Source: Kibdelosporangium banguiense
GTDB lineage: Bacteria; Actinomycetota; Actinomycetes; Mycobacteriales; Pseudonocardiaceae
NCBI RefSeq assembly: GCF_017876405.1
Contig: NZ_JAGINW010000001.1
Location: 4,787,203-4,851,202 of the forward strand
DNA length: 64,000 nt
Reading direction: 5' to 3'
The first letter of the stretch is position 1; each line of letters starts with the position of its first letter. Below, piece after piece: positions 8,581 to 17,170 of the stretch. The translations under genes and the position numbers were made by a program. The notes under the pieces were generated by a model. That model did no database searches. It worked only from the letters and a program-made list of their open reading frames with translations, and was not told where the DNA came from.

Positions 8581-8869
8581 CCGGGACCTCAAGCAGACCT
8601 TCGGCGACCAGGGATTCGATGCTCGCGCGCAGTTTCGAGCACGTGTCCAGCAGCGCGGCCGGCTTGGGCCGGGAGGCGAACTCCGGGCAGCGATCGGTCG
8701 GTGTCTGCCACTGGATGCTGGTGTGATGCGCGCTGTTCTTCTTCACCAGCACACACGTCCCGCAACTCGTGCACTCCACCGGCCGCAGCCCGTCGGAGAG
8801 GAACGACCGCCGGTCGGCCTCCGTATGAGGTGCGGTGCCGGCGACGACAGGAGCCTTCGCCCACATCAC
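8573..8869 (-). CDS. Small Cys-motif protein between kshA and kshB
   Basis: A 98-residue ORF (97 if the second codon, ATG 8866, is used) fills the gap between kshA and kshB. It overlaps the kshA stop and runs 8 bases into kshB, so it is certainly co-translated. It carries a VECTSCGTCVLVKKN segment (CxxCxxC) and a further Cys pair, suggesting a metal or small Fe-S site, but there are too few cysteines for a classical ferredoxin. The family is not recognised. Its position between oxygenase and reductase suggests an accessory role in electron transfer or assembly of the 9alpha-hydroxylase. That is inference from context only. Confidence 0.75.
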   Translation of the reverse strand: MMWAKAPVVAGTAPHTEADRRSFLSDGLRPVECTSCGTCVLVKKNSAHHTSIQWQTPTDRCPEFASRPKPAALLDTCSKLRASIESLVAEGLLEVPDG

Positions 8870-10014
8870 ACACCGGCTTCCTTGCGGCGCGCCAGGTTCT
8901 CGGCGACCTCACGCTCCCACGCCTCGTTGGCCTTGGTGGTGTCCACTTCGAATTCGAACCGGCGGGTCATGTCGTCGCTGACTTCCTCGACGTCCACATA
9001 GAACTGCTCGTACCACCGGCGCAGCTGGTAGACCGGGCCGTCCTCCTCGCACAGCAGCGGGTTGTCGATCCTGGTCTTGTTCTTCCAGATCTCCACGTCC
9101 TGCAGGAAGCCGGTCTTGAAGCTGCGGGCGAACTTGCCGGCGACCTTGTCGGCCATCTCGGTGTCCAGTCCCGGCAGCTTCTTGACGATCAGGCCGTACT
9201 GCAGCATGAACGAGTTGTGCGTGATCGGGTAGTGGCAGTTGATCAGCACCGTCTCGACTTCGATGCCCTTGTAGTCGTTCCACAGGTAGTTGATCATGTA
9301 CGAGGGACCGAAGTACGAGGCCTCGGAACGCAGCAGGTTGTCCTCGCCCGCGTAGTTGCCGGTGTCCTTGCTGCCGTTGGGGGCGATGTCCGGCCGGCCT
9401 CGCGAGTTGAGGTACTGGGTCGCGACATGGCCTTCGAAGATGTTCTTGAAGTAGGTCGGGAAGGCGAAGTGGATGTAGTAGAAGTGCGCCATGTCGACCA
9501 TGTTGTCGATGATCTCGCGGCAGTTGGAGCCCTCGATCCGGATGGTGTCCCAGGTCCAGTTGCTCCACTCCGGCGAGCCCGCGCCTTCCACTACCGGGAT
9601 CGAGACATCCGGCGGCGGCGGGTTGCCCTGTGGATCGTGCCAGATCAGCAACTGGCCGTTGCGCTCCAAAGTGGTCCACGAGCGCGTCCTCGCTCGCAGC
9701 GGAACCCGCTTGGCGTAAGGGATGTCGACACAGCGGCCGTTGCCCGACCAGCGCCAGTCGTGGAACGGGCAGGCTATGTTGGCACCTTTGACTGTGCCTT
9801 GGCTCAGGTCGCCGCCCATGTGCCGGCAGTACGCGTCCAGCACGTTCAGCTTGCCGTCCTCGCCCTGGAACACCACGAGTTTGGTGTCGAACGCCTCGAT
9901 CGCGTGCGGCTTGCCGTCCTTGAAGTTCTGGGCCAGGCCGATGCAGTGCCAGCCTCGGGCGAACCTGGTCGGCGGGGTGCCGACGTCGATGGTCCGGATC
10001 TCGTCGCGTGTCAC
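8866..10014 (-). CDS. kshA: KshA, Rieske oxygenase of 3-ketosteroid 9alpha-hydroxylase
   Basis: The 382-residue protein shows a Rieske [2Fe-2S] motif with C63, H65, C82 and H85 (CRHMGG...CPFHDW) and a mononuclear iron site with D174, H177 and H182 in NMVDMAHFYYIHF. It matches KshA in length and in FPTYFKNIFEGH. It hydroxylates androstadienedione at C9, which with KstD opens ring B to give 3-HSA. GTG 10014 overlaps the kstD stop (GTGA), so expression follows kstD and the KstR-type operator upstream of it. Confidence 0.95.
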   Translation of the reverse strand: MTRDEIRTIDVGTPPTRFARGWHCIGLAQNFKDGKPHAIEAFDTKLVVFQGEDGKLNVLDAYCRHMGGDLSQGTVKGANIACPFHDWRWSGNGRCVDIPYAKRVPLRARTRSWTTLERNGQLLIWHDPQGNPPPPDVSIPVVEGAGSPEWSNWTWDTIRIEGSNCREIIDNMVDMAHFYYIHFAFPTYFKNIFEGHVATQYLNSRGRPDIAPNGSKDTGNYAGEDNLLRSEASYFGPSYMINYLWNDYKGIEVETVLINCHYPITHNSFMLQYGLIVKKLPGLDTEMADKVAGKFARSFKTGFLQDVEIWKNKTRIDNPLLCEEDGPVYQLRRWYEQFYVDVEEVSDDMTRRFEFEVDTTKANEAWEREVAENLARRKEAGV

Positions 10015-11684
10015 TGCCTGCTCCCCTTCGATAGCGCAGCCATGTTCAGTGCGGCCAGGTAACCAAAGGTCATCGCCGGGCCGATTGTCGCACCAGGTCC
10101 CGCGTACGTGCGACCCATCACGGCCGCACTGGCGTTCCCGGCCGCGTAAAGCCCTTCGATGATCGAACCGTCTTCTCGCAGAACACGTGCTGCGGTGTCG
10201 GTCCGCAATCCGCCCTTGGTGCCCAGGTCGCCGGGCACGATCCGGACCGCGTAGAACGGCCCGGTCTCCAGTGCCGCGAGACAGGGGTTGGGGTGGTTGC
10301 GGGGATCGCCGTAGTACTTGTCGTATGCCGACTCACCACGCCGGAAGTCCTCGTCGGTGCCGGAGTTCGCGAACCCGTTGAAGCGCTCGACAGTCGCGGT
10401 CAACGCCTCAGCCGGAACCTCGATCGCTTCGGCCAGTTCGGCCAGTGAGCCTGACTTGAACACGGCGCCCGCTTTGTACCAGCGGCCAGGGAATGGCTGG
10501 CCTGGGTACAAGCCGGCGAACATGTACCGGTTGCGGTATCGCTGATCCGCGATCAACCAGGTTGGGAAGTTCTGGGCCGGGCCGTCACCTTCGCCGTACA
10601 TCGCGTGCACCGCGTCCACGTATGGCGCTGCCTCGTTGGCGAACCGCTTTCCTTGGGCGTTGACCATGAGGCATCCGGGCAACGTCCGCTCGGCCAGGCA
10701 GAAGTACGGCCCTCCGCTGAGCACGATCGACGGGCCCCACCACGCGTCGTCCATGAAGTCGGCCGCCGCGCCGAGTCGCAGCCCGGCTTCGATTCCGTCG
10801 CCGGTGTTCTCCAGTGCGCCGACTGTCCACTGTGCCCCAATGGGCTCGCGCTGGTACTTCTGGCGCATCTCCTCGTTACGCTCGAACCCGCCGGACGCCA
10901 GCAGAACGCCGTAACGGGCGCGAACCACGGTCTCCTCGCCGCGCTTGTTCACGCGGACTCCCACCACACGGTCGTCCTGGGTCTCCAAGTCGACAAGCGC
11001 GGTTTCCAGCCACACCGGCACTCCTGCTTTCGCCAGTCCGGCTCGCATGCCTGCAGCAAGCGCTTGGCCCATCGCGAGCTGCCTCCGCCGGGTCACCCGT
11101 GCGATGAAGCCGCGTGCACCGACACGGAATGCACGCAGCACGCCGCGAGGGTGCCTGCGGACCAGATTGAGCCACCGGTAGTCGGCCTGCGTGACCGCCA
11201 CGTCCATGGGGGAGGCGAGATATGGCCTGTTCAGCGTCTTGAGGTGCTCGCCGATCAGGCTCGCCGGCATCGGCTTGGGCTCGATCGAGCGCCCGCTCGG
11301 CAGCCCGCCTGGTGCCTCCGGGTAGTAGTCGGAGTAGTTCGGCACCCAGGCGAACTTCAGCGGGGTGCTGGCCAGGATGAAGTTGATCGTTTCCGGGCCG
11401 CGGTCGAGGAAGGTCTTCTTCAGCTCGCTGGGCACGGCATCGCCGACAATGTGGTTGAGATAGGCGCTGGCCTGCTCCGGGGTGTCCGGCACGCCCGCGC
11501 GCAGGATCACCTCGTTGTTGGGCACCCAGACGCCACCGCCCGACCGGGCTGTGGAACCGCCGTAGGTCGGCGCCTTCTCCACCACCAGGGCGCTCAGCCC
11601 GTTGTGCGCGGCTGCGAGCGCGGCGGTCATCCCTGCCGCCCCGCTGCCTACGACAACGAGGTCGAACTCGGCTGGCTCGGTCAT
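10011..11684 (-). CDS. kstD: 3-ketosteroid Delta1-dehydrogenase KstD
   Basis: A 557-residue flavoprotein with an N-terminal dinucleotide fold (FDLVVVGSGAAGMTAALAAAHNG) and the FAD/substrate segment SGGGVWVPNN. The C-terminal RTYAGPGATIGPAMTFGYLAA segment holds the Tyr and Gly that polarise the 3-keto group in KstD enzymes. It introduces the C1-C2 double bond of ring A. ATG 11684 follows AGGAGG on the minus strand; the open frame continues to 13043 but that extension runs antisense to another gene and is rejected. First gene of the operon kstD-kshA-orf-kshB-chsH3, with a KstR-type box 21 bases upstream of the start. Confidence 0.93.
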   Translation of the reverse strand: MTEPAEFDLVVVGSGAAGMTAALAAAHNGLSALVVEKAPTYGGSTARSGGGVWVPNNEVILRAGVPDTPEQASAYLNHIVGDAVPSELKKTFLDRGPETINFILASTPLKFAWVPNYSDYYPEAPGGLPSGRSIEPKPMPASLIGEHLKTLNRPYLASPMDVAVTQADYRWLNLVRRHPRGVLRAFRVGARGFIARVTRRRQLAMGQALAAGMRAGLAKAGVPVWLETALVDLETQDDRVVGVRVNKRGEETVVRARYGVLLASGGFERNEEMRQKYQREPIGAQWTVGALENTGDGIEAGLRLGAAADFMDDAWWGPSIVLSGGPYFCLAERTLPGCLMVNAQGKRFANEAAPYVDAVHAMYGEGDGPAQNFPTWLIADQRYRNRYMFAGLYPGQPFPGRWYKAGAVFKSGSLAELAEAIEVPAEALTATVERFNGFANSGTDEDFRRGESAYDKYYGDPRNHPNPCLAALETGPFYAVRIVPGDLGTKGGLRTDTAARVLREDGSIIEGLYAAGNASAAVMGRTYAGPGATIGPAMTFGYLAALNMAALSKGSRQ

Positions 11685-11704
11685 CAGCACCTCCTGGGCA
11701 ATAC

Positions 11705-11718
11705 TAGAACAGGTTATA
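11705..11718. promoter_or_regulatory. KstR-type operator between kstD and hsaEGF operons
   Basis: TAGAACAGGTTATA matches the published KstR consensus TnnAACnnGTTnnA at every fixed position and sits in the 96-bp divergent gap. It is flanked by symmetric ACTA/ATAGT ends. One site here could repress both operons until a steroid acyl-CoA inducer releases KstR. The KstR gene itself is not in this window. Confidence 0.85.
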
Positions 11719-11780
11719 GTCTTGGCCGCCAGGCGCGCTATGGTGTTCGTAGATTTTGACACTGTGAGGCGGGTCCGACC

Positions 11781-13388
11781 GTGCAGAAACGTGTTCCACA
11801 AAGTTGGGATGACAGCGCCGATGTCGTGGTCGTCGGCTTCGGCGCGGCCGGCGCTTGCGCGGCCATCGAGGCGGCCTCCGCCGGGGCCGATGTGCTCGTA
11901 CTGGATCGATTCGCCGGTGGCGGTGCGACGGCGATGTCGGGCGGTGTGGTCTACGCCGGCGGCGGCACGCCCCAGCAGACCGCCGCGGGCGTCGCCGACA
12001 CGCCTGAGGCGATGGCCCGGTACCTCGCGCTCGAGGTGGGGGACGTGGTCTCGCCCGAGACGCTCCGGCGGTTCTGCGACTCCAGCGTGGACATGATCTC
12101 CTGGCTGGAGAAGCAGGGCGTGCCGTTCGACGCCAGCTTGTGCCCGTACAAGACGTCCTATCCGAGCAACAAGCACTACCTCTACTACTCCGGCAGTGAG
12201 TCCGCGGGCGGGTTCCGGGATGTCGCGCCGCCTGCCGCGCGCGGTCACCGCACAAAAGGCAAGGGGACCTCGGGGAAGGTCTTCTTCGCCCGGCTTGCCG
12301 AGGCGGCCCGGGCCGGCGCGCGAGTCCGGACGCAGACGTTCGCGCGGAATCTGATCACCGAGGACGACCGGGTGATCGGGGTCGAATGCACCGTTCTGGC
12401 CGGCCTGGCGGCGCGTGTCCACAAGCTCTGTGGCAAATACGCGGCAAAGCCGGGTTTGTACGTGCCATTGCTCCGCAAAGCACTGAACCGGCGCGTCAAG
12501 AAGCTGGAACGGCGTTACGGAAAGACGATCCGGGTCGAGGCCCGGCGCGGGGTGGTGCTGGCCGCAGGCGGGTTCGTAGCCAACCGGGAGATGATGCGTG
12601 AGCACGCCCCGGACTACCGCCGTGGCCTGCCGTTGGGGACAGTCGCCGACGATGGTGCCGGGATCCTGATGGGCGCCGAGGCCGGTGGCGCGACCGCGCA
12701 TCTGGAGCGGGTGTCCGCGTGGCGATTCATCAGTCCTCCCAGTGCTTTCCTCGGCAGTCTCGCTGTTGACGTCAACGGCCGGCGGATCGGCGACGAATCC
12801 CGGTATGGCGCGGCGCTGGGCCATGACATGGTCACGAAACACGGCTCTCGCGGCTGGTTGTTCGTCGACAGTGCCCTGGTGGCCGAAATCCGCAAACAGT
12901 CGCGGACACAAGGCGTGTGGTTCCACCGGCTGCAGACGCGGTATCTGCTCGGCCGGGAACGAGTCAGCGGCTCCACTGTGGAAGAAGTCGCTGCGAGGGC
13001 CAAGGTCGACCCGGCCGGGCTGCAGGCCACAATCGAGGCTCACAACTCGGCCGCCCGGGACGGAAACCCCGACCCCGCAGGCAAACCCGCGGAGTTCGTA
13101 CGGGTCCTGGACTCACCGCCATACTCGCTGCTGGACATCTCGATCAAGCCGAGTCTCGGGTATCCGTGTCCGATGCTCACGCTCGGCGGGCTTGTCGTGG
13201 ACGAGGAGAGCGGCGCGGTCCAGCGGGACGACGGGTCGGTGGTCGAAGGTCTGTACGCGGCCGGTCGTACGGCCGTGGGAATCTGCTCGAACTCCTATGT
13301 CAGTGGGCTTTCGCTGGCCGACTGCGTGTTCTCCGGGCGCAGAGCGGGCATCAACGCGAGTATGAGGAGGACAAGTGCTCACGGCTGA
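11781..13388 (+). CDS. FAD-dependent 3-ketosteroid dehydrogenase, Delta4-(5alpha)-type
   Basis: A 535-residue flavoprotein with VVVVGFGAAGACAAIEAASAG and SGGVVYAGGGTPQQ at the N terminus, and AAGRTAVGICSNSYVSGLSLADCVFSGRRAG at the C terminus. From memory of the family, these resemble Rhodococcus Delta4-(5alpha)-KSTD more than the Delta1-enzyme next door. A basic stretch of about 40 residues (around 208-250, rich in Lys/Arg) before RRGVVLAAGGF looks like an insertion relative to that family (about 490 residues). It probably desaturates 5alpha-3-ketosteroids or another 3-keto intermediate. GTG 11781 begins the operon with hsaE-hsaG-hsaF, and hsaE overlaps its end by 14 bases. Substrate is uncertain. 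Confidence 0.72.
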   Translation: MQKRVPQSWDDSADVVVVGFGAAGACAAIEAASAGADVLVLDRFAGGGATAMSGGVVYAGGGTPQQTAAGVADTPEAMARYLALEVGDVVSPETLRRFCDSSVDMISWLEKQGVPFDASLCPYKTSYPSNKHYLYYSGSESAGGFRDVAPPAARGHRTKGKGTSGKVFFARLAEAARAGARVRTQTFARNLITEDDRVIGVECTVLAGLAARVHKLCGKYAAKPGLYVPLLRKALNRRVKKLERRYGKTIRVEARRGVVLAAGGFVANREMMREHAPDYRRGLPLGTVADDGAGILMGAEAGGATAHLERVSAWRFISPPSAFLGSLAVDVNGRRIGDESRYGAALGHDMVTKHGSRGWLFVDSALVAEIRKQSRTQGVWFHRLQTRYLLGRERVSGSTVEEVAARAKVDPAGLQATIEAHNSAARDGNPDPAGKPAEFVRVLDSPPYSLLDISIKPSLGYPCPMLTLGGLVVDEESGAVQRDDGSVVEGLYAAGRTAVGICSNSYVSGLSLADCVFSGRRAGINASMRRTSAHG

Positions 13389-14157
13389 GCAACGCATCGA
13401 CGCGGCCGACCGGTTGTACGCGGCCGAGCGTGACCGGTCGCCGATCCCGCCGCTGATCCTGGACTACCCCGAGATAGACGCGGTCGACTCGTACGAGATC
13501 CAGCTGCACAACATCCGGCGGCGCGCCCGGCCGGTGGTGGGGCACAAGGTCGGCCTGTCGTCCAAGGCGATGCAGCAGATGATGGGCGTGAACGAACCCG
13601 ATTACGGCCACCTGCTCGACGATATGGCACTGCACGAGGACACCCTTGCCGACGCGGCACGGTTCTGTTATCCGCGTGTGGAGGTCGAGGTCGGGTTCAT
13701 CCTGGGTGCCGATCTGCCCGGCGAGGGATGCACCGAGCAGGATGTGCTCGACGCGACCGAGGCGTTCGCGCCCGCGATCGAGCTGATCGACAGCCGGATC
13801 GCCGACTGGAAGATCAGCCTCCCGGACACCATCGCGGACAACGCCTCGTCGGCCGGTTTCGTGCTGGGCGCGGCCCGGGTCAAGCCGTCCGATGTGGACG
13901 TCAAGGCAATCGACGCGACATTGTGGCGCAATTCGGCGGAAGTGGCCGCCGGTCGCTCCGACGCGGTGCTCGGCAATCCGGTGACCGCGGTTTCGTGGCT
14001 GGCCAACAAGGTCGCCGGTTTCGGCGTCCGGCTGAAGGCCGGGCACATCGTGCTGCCCGGATCGTGCACACGGGCCATCGATGCCCGCCCCGGGGACTGT
14101 TTCGTGGCCGAGTTCTCCGGGCTCGGCAAGGTTTCTCTGACGTTCGGAGGTGCTTGA
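13375..14157 (+). CDS. hsaE: HsaE, 2-hydroxypenta/hexa-2,4-dienoate hydratase
   Basis: The 260-residue protein belongs to the MhpD-type hydratase/4-oxalocrotonate decarboxylase family, seen in VVGHKVGLSSKAMQQMMGVNEPDYG and EVEVGFILG (metal-binding Glu residues). It hydrates 2-hydroxyhexa-2,4-dienoate released by HsaD to 4-hydroxy-2-oxohexanoate. Size equals Rv3536c (261 residues). Start GTG 13375 lies within the preceding gene, and its TGA stop shares a base with the hsaG ATG, so the genes are translationally coupled. Confidence 0.93.
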   Translation: MLTAEQRIDAADRLYAAERDRSPIPPLILDYPEIDAVDSYEIQLHNIRRRARPVVGHKVGLSSKAMQQMMGVNEPDYGHLLDDMALHEDTLADAARFCYPRVEVEVGFILGADLPGEGCTEQDVLDATEAFAPAIELIDSRIADWKISLPDTIADNASSAGFVLGAARVKPSDVDVKAIDATLWRNSAEVAAGRSDAVLGNPVTAVSWLANKVAGFGVRLKAGHIVLPGSCTRAIDARPGDCFVAEFSGLGKVSLTFGGA

Positions 14158-15071
14158 TGCGTATCCCGGCGGCGATCGTCGGCTCCGGCAACATCGGGAC
14201 GGACCTGCTGTACAAGCTCGCCCGCAGCCAGGTGCTCGAACCCGTCTGGATGGTCGGCATCGACCCGGCCAGCGAGGGGCTGAAACGGGCCGCGGACATG
14301 GGCCTGCAGACCACGGCCGACGGTGTGGACAAGCTGCTGGCCAGCCCGAATCCACCCCAGCTGGTGTTCGAGGCGACATCCGCCTACGTGCACCGAGCCA
14401 ATGCACCGCGCTACGCCGAGGCAGGCATCCGTGCAATCGACCTGACCCCGGCGGCGATCGGCCCTTATGTCGTGCCGCCGGTGAATCTGGGTGAACACCT
14501 CGACGCCCAGAACGTCAACCTGATCACCTGCGGCGGACAGGCCACGATTCCGATCGTGCACGCGGTTTCCCGCGTCGTGCCGGTGGACTACGCGGAGATC
14601 GTCGCGTCGGTCGCCTCGGTGTCGGCCGGGCCCGGCACACGCGCGAACATCGACGAGTTCACCCGGACCACTTCGCGGGGGATCGAGGTGATGGGCGGCG
14701 CCAAGCGCGGCAAGGCGATCATCGTGCTGAACCCCGCGGATCCGCCCATGATCATGCGCGACACCATCATCTGCGCGATCCCGGACGATGCCTCGCACGA
14801 CGCGATCGCGGCCTCGGTCACCGAGATGGTCGCCGAGGTCTCGTCGTACGTGCCCGGCTACCGGCTGCTCAATGAGCCGCAGTTCGACCCAGCCGAGGGT
14901 GGGGCACCCGCCCGCGTGACGGTTTTCATCGAGGTCGAGGGTGCGGGCGACTTCCTCCCGGCGTACGCCGGGAACCTGGACATCATGACGGCCGCAGCCG
15001 TGCGAGCCGGTGAAAGGATGATCGATGCTGAGGATCACGGACACGTCTCTGCGGGACGGCTCGCACCATAA
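14157..15071 (+). CDS. hsaG: HsaG, acylating propanal/acetaldehyde dehydrogenase
   Basis: A 304-residue NAD-dependent acylating aldehyde dehydrogenase with the nucleotide loop AIVGSGNIGTDLLYK and the catalytic cysteine C125 in LITCGGQAT. HsaG forms a channelling complex with HsaF and converts propanal to propionyl-CoA. ATG 14157 follows GGAGG at 14146-14150 and overlaps the hsaE stop. The frame is open further upstream, but that part is antisense-like sequence within hsaE. Its 3' end overlaps hsaF by 47 bases. Confidence 0.94.
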   Translation: MRIPAAIVGSGNIGTDLLYKLARSQVLEPVWMVGIDPASEGLKRAADMGLQTTADGVDKLLASPNPPQLVFEATSAYVHRANAPRYAEAGIRAIDLTPAAIGPYVVPPVNLGEHLDAQNVNLITCGGQATIPIVHAVSRVVPVDYAEIVASVASVSAGPGTRANIDEFTRTTSRGIEVMGGAKRGKAIIVLNPADPPMIMRDTIICAIPDDASHDAIAASVTEMVAEVSSYVPGYRLLNEPQFDPAEGGAPARVTVFIEVEGAGDFLPAYAGNLDIMTAAAVRAGERMIDAEDHGHVSAGRLAP

Positions 15072-16026
15072 GCGCCACCAGTTCACCGCCGAGGAAGTCC
15101 GGTCGATCGTCACGGCACTCGACGACGCGGGAGTGCCCGTCATCGAGGTGACGCACGGCGACGGCCTTGGCGGCTCGTCCTTCACCTACGGTTTCAGCAA
15201 AACTCCCGAACAAGAGCTGATCTCGGTCGCGGTGCAGACCGCGAAGCGCGCCAAGATCGCCTTCCTGATGCTGCCCGGTGTCGGTGTGAAGGACGACATC
15301 CGCATTGCTCAGGACAATGGCGCCTCAATCTGCCGTATTGCCACGCATTGCACCGAGGCGGATATCGCGGTCCAGCACTTCGGCCTGGCCCGTGAACGCG
15401 GCCTGGAGACTGTCGGGTTCCTGATGATGGCCCATTCCCAGCCGCCCGAGGTGATCGCGAAGCAAGGCCGGATCATGGCCGACGCCGGCTGCCAGTGTGT
15501 GTACGTCGTGGACTCCGCGGGGGCTCTTGTCCTTGAACAGGTCAGTGACCGAGTCTCTGCCCTGATCGCCGAACTGGGCGACGAGGTGCAGGTCGGTTTC
15601 CACGGCCACGAGAATCTCGGTCTCGCGGTCGCGAACTCTGTGGCCGCGTACCGCGCGGGCGCCCGGCAGATCGACGGCAGCGCCCGCAGGTTCGGTGCGG
15701 GAGCGGGAAACACGCCGACCGAGGCCTTTGTCGGAGTCTGCGACAAACTGGGCATCGAAACCGGCATCGACTTCTTCAAGATCGTCGACGCGGCCGAGGA
15801 CGTGGTCCTGCCCACCATGCCCGACGAGTGCAAACTCGATCGGATGGCATTGCTGATGGGCTATGCGGGCGTCTACTCGAGCTTTTTGAAGCACGCCTAC
15901 CGCCAAGCCGAACGTTATGGCGTTTCCGGCGCCGAAATCCTCGTCCAGGCCGGCAAACGCAAACTCGTCGGCGGCCAGGAGGACCAACTCGCCGACATCG
16001 CCATCAATCTCGCCGCGGCCAAGTGA
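15025..16026 (+). CDS. hsaF: HsaF, 4-hydroxy-2-oxohexanoate aldolase
   Basis: A 333-residue class II pyruvate aldolase of the DmpG family. TDTSLRDGSHHKRH near the N terminus supplies the catalytic Arg/Asp/His residues and GFHGHENLGLA gives two metal-binding His residues. It splits 4-hydroxy-2-oxohexanoate into pyruvate and propanal, which passes to HsaG. The start at ATG 15025 lies 47 bases inside hsaG, consistent with stoichiometric co-translation. The operon ends here with a strong hairpin immediately after the stop codon. Confidence 0.94.
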   Translation: MLRITDTSLRDGSHHKRHQFTAEEVRSIVTALDDAGVPVIEVTHGDGLGGSSFTYGFSKTPEQELISVAVQTAKRAKIAFLMLPGVGVKDDIRIAQDNGASICRIATHCTEADIAVQHFGLARERGLETVGFLMMAHSQPPEVIAKQGRIMADAGCQCVYVVDSAGALVLEQVSDRVSALIAELGDEVQVGFHGHENLGLAVANSVAAYRAGARQIDGSARRFGAGAGNTPTEAFVGVCDKLGIETGIDFFKIVDAAEDVVLPTMPDECKLDRMALLMGYAGVYSSFLKHAYRQAERYGVSGAEILVQAGKRKLVGGQEDQLADIAINLAAAK

Positions 16027-16029
16027 AAG

Positions 16030-16063
16030 CCAGGGCCGTTGCCTGATCGGGCAACGGCCCTGG
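16030..16063 (+). terminator. Hairpin terminator after hsaF
   Basis: A perfect 14-bp stem (16030-16043 with 16050-16063, arms CCAGGGCCGTTGCC and its complement) with a 6-base loop begins four bases after the hsaF stop. There is no U-run, as is common in high-GC actinomycetes. Confidence 0.85.
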
Positions 16064-16073
16064 TGATCCGCCG

Positions 16074-16079
16074 TATGCT
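16074..16079 (+). promoter_or_regulatory. Probable leaderless -10 element of the CorA-like gene
   Basis: TATGCT ends six bases before ATG 16086 and no ribosome binding site is present, which fits a leaderless transcript starting at or next to the start codon. No convincing -35 hexamer is visible because the region upstream is the hsaF terminator. Confidence 0.4.
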
Positions 16080-16085
16080 TGCGCG

Positions 16086-17138
16086 ATGGATTCGCATGCG
16101 GTGTTGGCAAAGGTCGTCGACGACACCGGGGACGGGGGATACGACGACTCGGAGCGGCTGGCGTTCGAGGAGTCGGAGGCGAAGGCGTTCCTCGCTGTCC
16201 CGTTCCTGCGATTATCAGGTGAGCCTGGCAAACGGCAGCTTGTCGTCGGGCAAGGACGTGTGATCGCCAAACCGGATGGCGGGGTCGAACTCACCCTCGT
16301 GCGGCAAACCGTGCGCAGCGAGGAAGCCGGCTGGTCGGAGGATACGACCAGCCCTGCGGTGACCGGCCTGGAGCGAATCTCCGGGTTGCCGTTGCCCTCG
16401 GCGTATCCGGCGGAAGGCGACGCCGTGTCACAGGCGGTGACGCTGGCCAAAGCGATCGCCGAGTCCTCCCGCAATGAAGTGCTTCGGTTGCGTGGCCTGC
16501 GGTATGAGCTGGAACGCATGATCGCCGAGCTGCTCGCCAGGCGTCGCAGGGGTTCGCTCAGGCCTGTGCTCGCCGACATCATCGAGCTGTCGACGGCCCT
16601 GGGGCGTGGCCGTGACCAGGCTCAGAAGGCGGGCCGAGACGGCCTGTGGATCTGGCTGTGGGATGACGAGACCTACCACCATGTCCGCAACGAGACAACG
16701 TCAGAGCTGGGCGAGCCGACCTGGGTGCGCACGTACCGCAACGCGCTTCGGCATTGCACAGCCATGGACGAGCAATTGGCCGAAGAAGTGTCCCGCCTGC
16801 ACTCATTGCTCACAGGTATCTCCGCATTCGCCGTCGCCGCGGACTCCGAGGCGCAGGAGCGGTTCAACCTCCTGGCCGCTGTGGCCGCGGCAGGTCTGGG
16901 CGTGCCCGCCCTGATCATCTCGCTGTACGGCGCGGATTCGTTCCTGCCGCTGGACTCGTTCGACCACGCGTGGCGGGCGCTGCTCCCCATCGGAGTCACT
17001 GTCCTGGTCGTCAGCACGGTCGGATTGCGTTGGATGCCAGGCAAATCACGCCTGCGGCACTACGCACTGGCCGTATTGCTCGTGATCACACTGATCGGCG
17101 TCCTGTTCTTCGCCGGAGTCCTTGCCCCTGGCAAGTAA
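16086..17138 (+). CDS. CorA-like membrane protein of unknown function
   Basis: A 350-residue protein with a soluble, partly helical N-terminal region of about 255 residues and three hydrophobic segments near 261-282, 298-316 and 325-345. The helical stretch before the membrane part (RLHSLLTGISAFAVAADSEAQERFNLLAAVAAAGLGVPALIISLYG) resembles the neck and first TM helix of CorA-type channels, but the GMN selectivity motif is absent. It could be a distant CorA-fold protein or an unrelated helical sensor. It follows the hsaF terminator with its own promoter and shares strand with the HD gene 38 bases downstream. No function is assigned. Confidence 0.65.
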   Translation: MDSHAVLAKVVDDTGDGGYDDSERLAFEESEAKAFLAVPFLRLSGEPGKRQLVVGQGRVIAKPDGGVELTLVRQTVRSEEAGWSEDTTSPAVTGLERISGLPLPSAYPAEGDAVSQAVTLAKAIAESSRNEVLRLRGLRYELERMIAELLARRRRGSLRPVLADIIELSTALGRGRDQAQKAGRDGLWIWLWDDETYHHVRNETTSELGEPTWVRTYRNALRHCTAMDEQLAEEVSRLHSLLTGISAFAVAADSEAQERFNLLAAVAAAGLGVPALIISLYGADSFLPLDSFDHAWRALLPIGVTVLVVSTVGLRWMPGKSRLRHYALAVLLVITLIGVLFFAGVLAPGK

Positions 17139-17164
17139 CGGCTACTTGACCAGATCGAGCCGAA

Positions 17165-17170
17165 TAAGGT
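17165..17170 (+). promoter_or_regulatory. Possible leaderless -10 element of the HD-domain gene
   Basis: TAAGGT is followed after six bases by GTG 17177, repeating the spacing seen at two other starts in this window. The intervening GGGAG is too close to act as a normal ribosome site. TTGACC at 17146-17151 is only 13 bases away, too short for a standard -35. Confidence 0.3.

Noticed and set aside
11685..13043. N-terminal extension of kstD to 1010 codons
   Set aside because: It crosses the KstR operator and runs antisense to the Delta4-type dehydrogenase; the AGGAGG-ATG at 11684 is the clear start.
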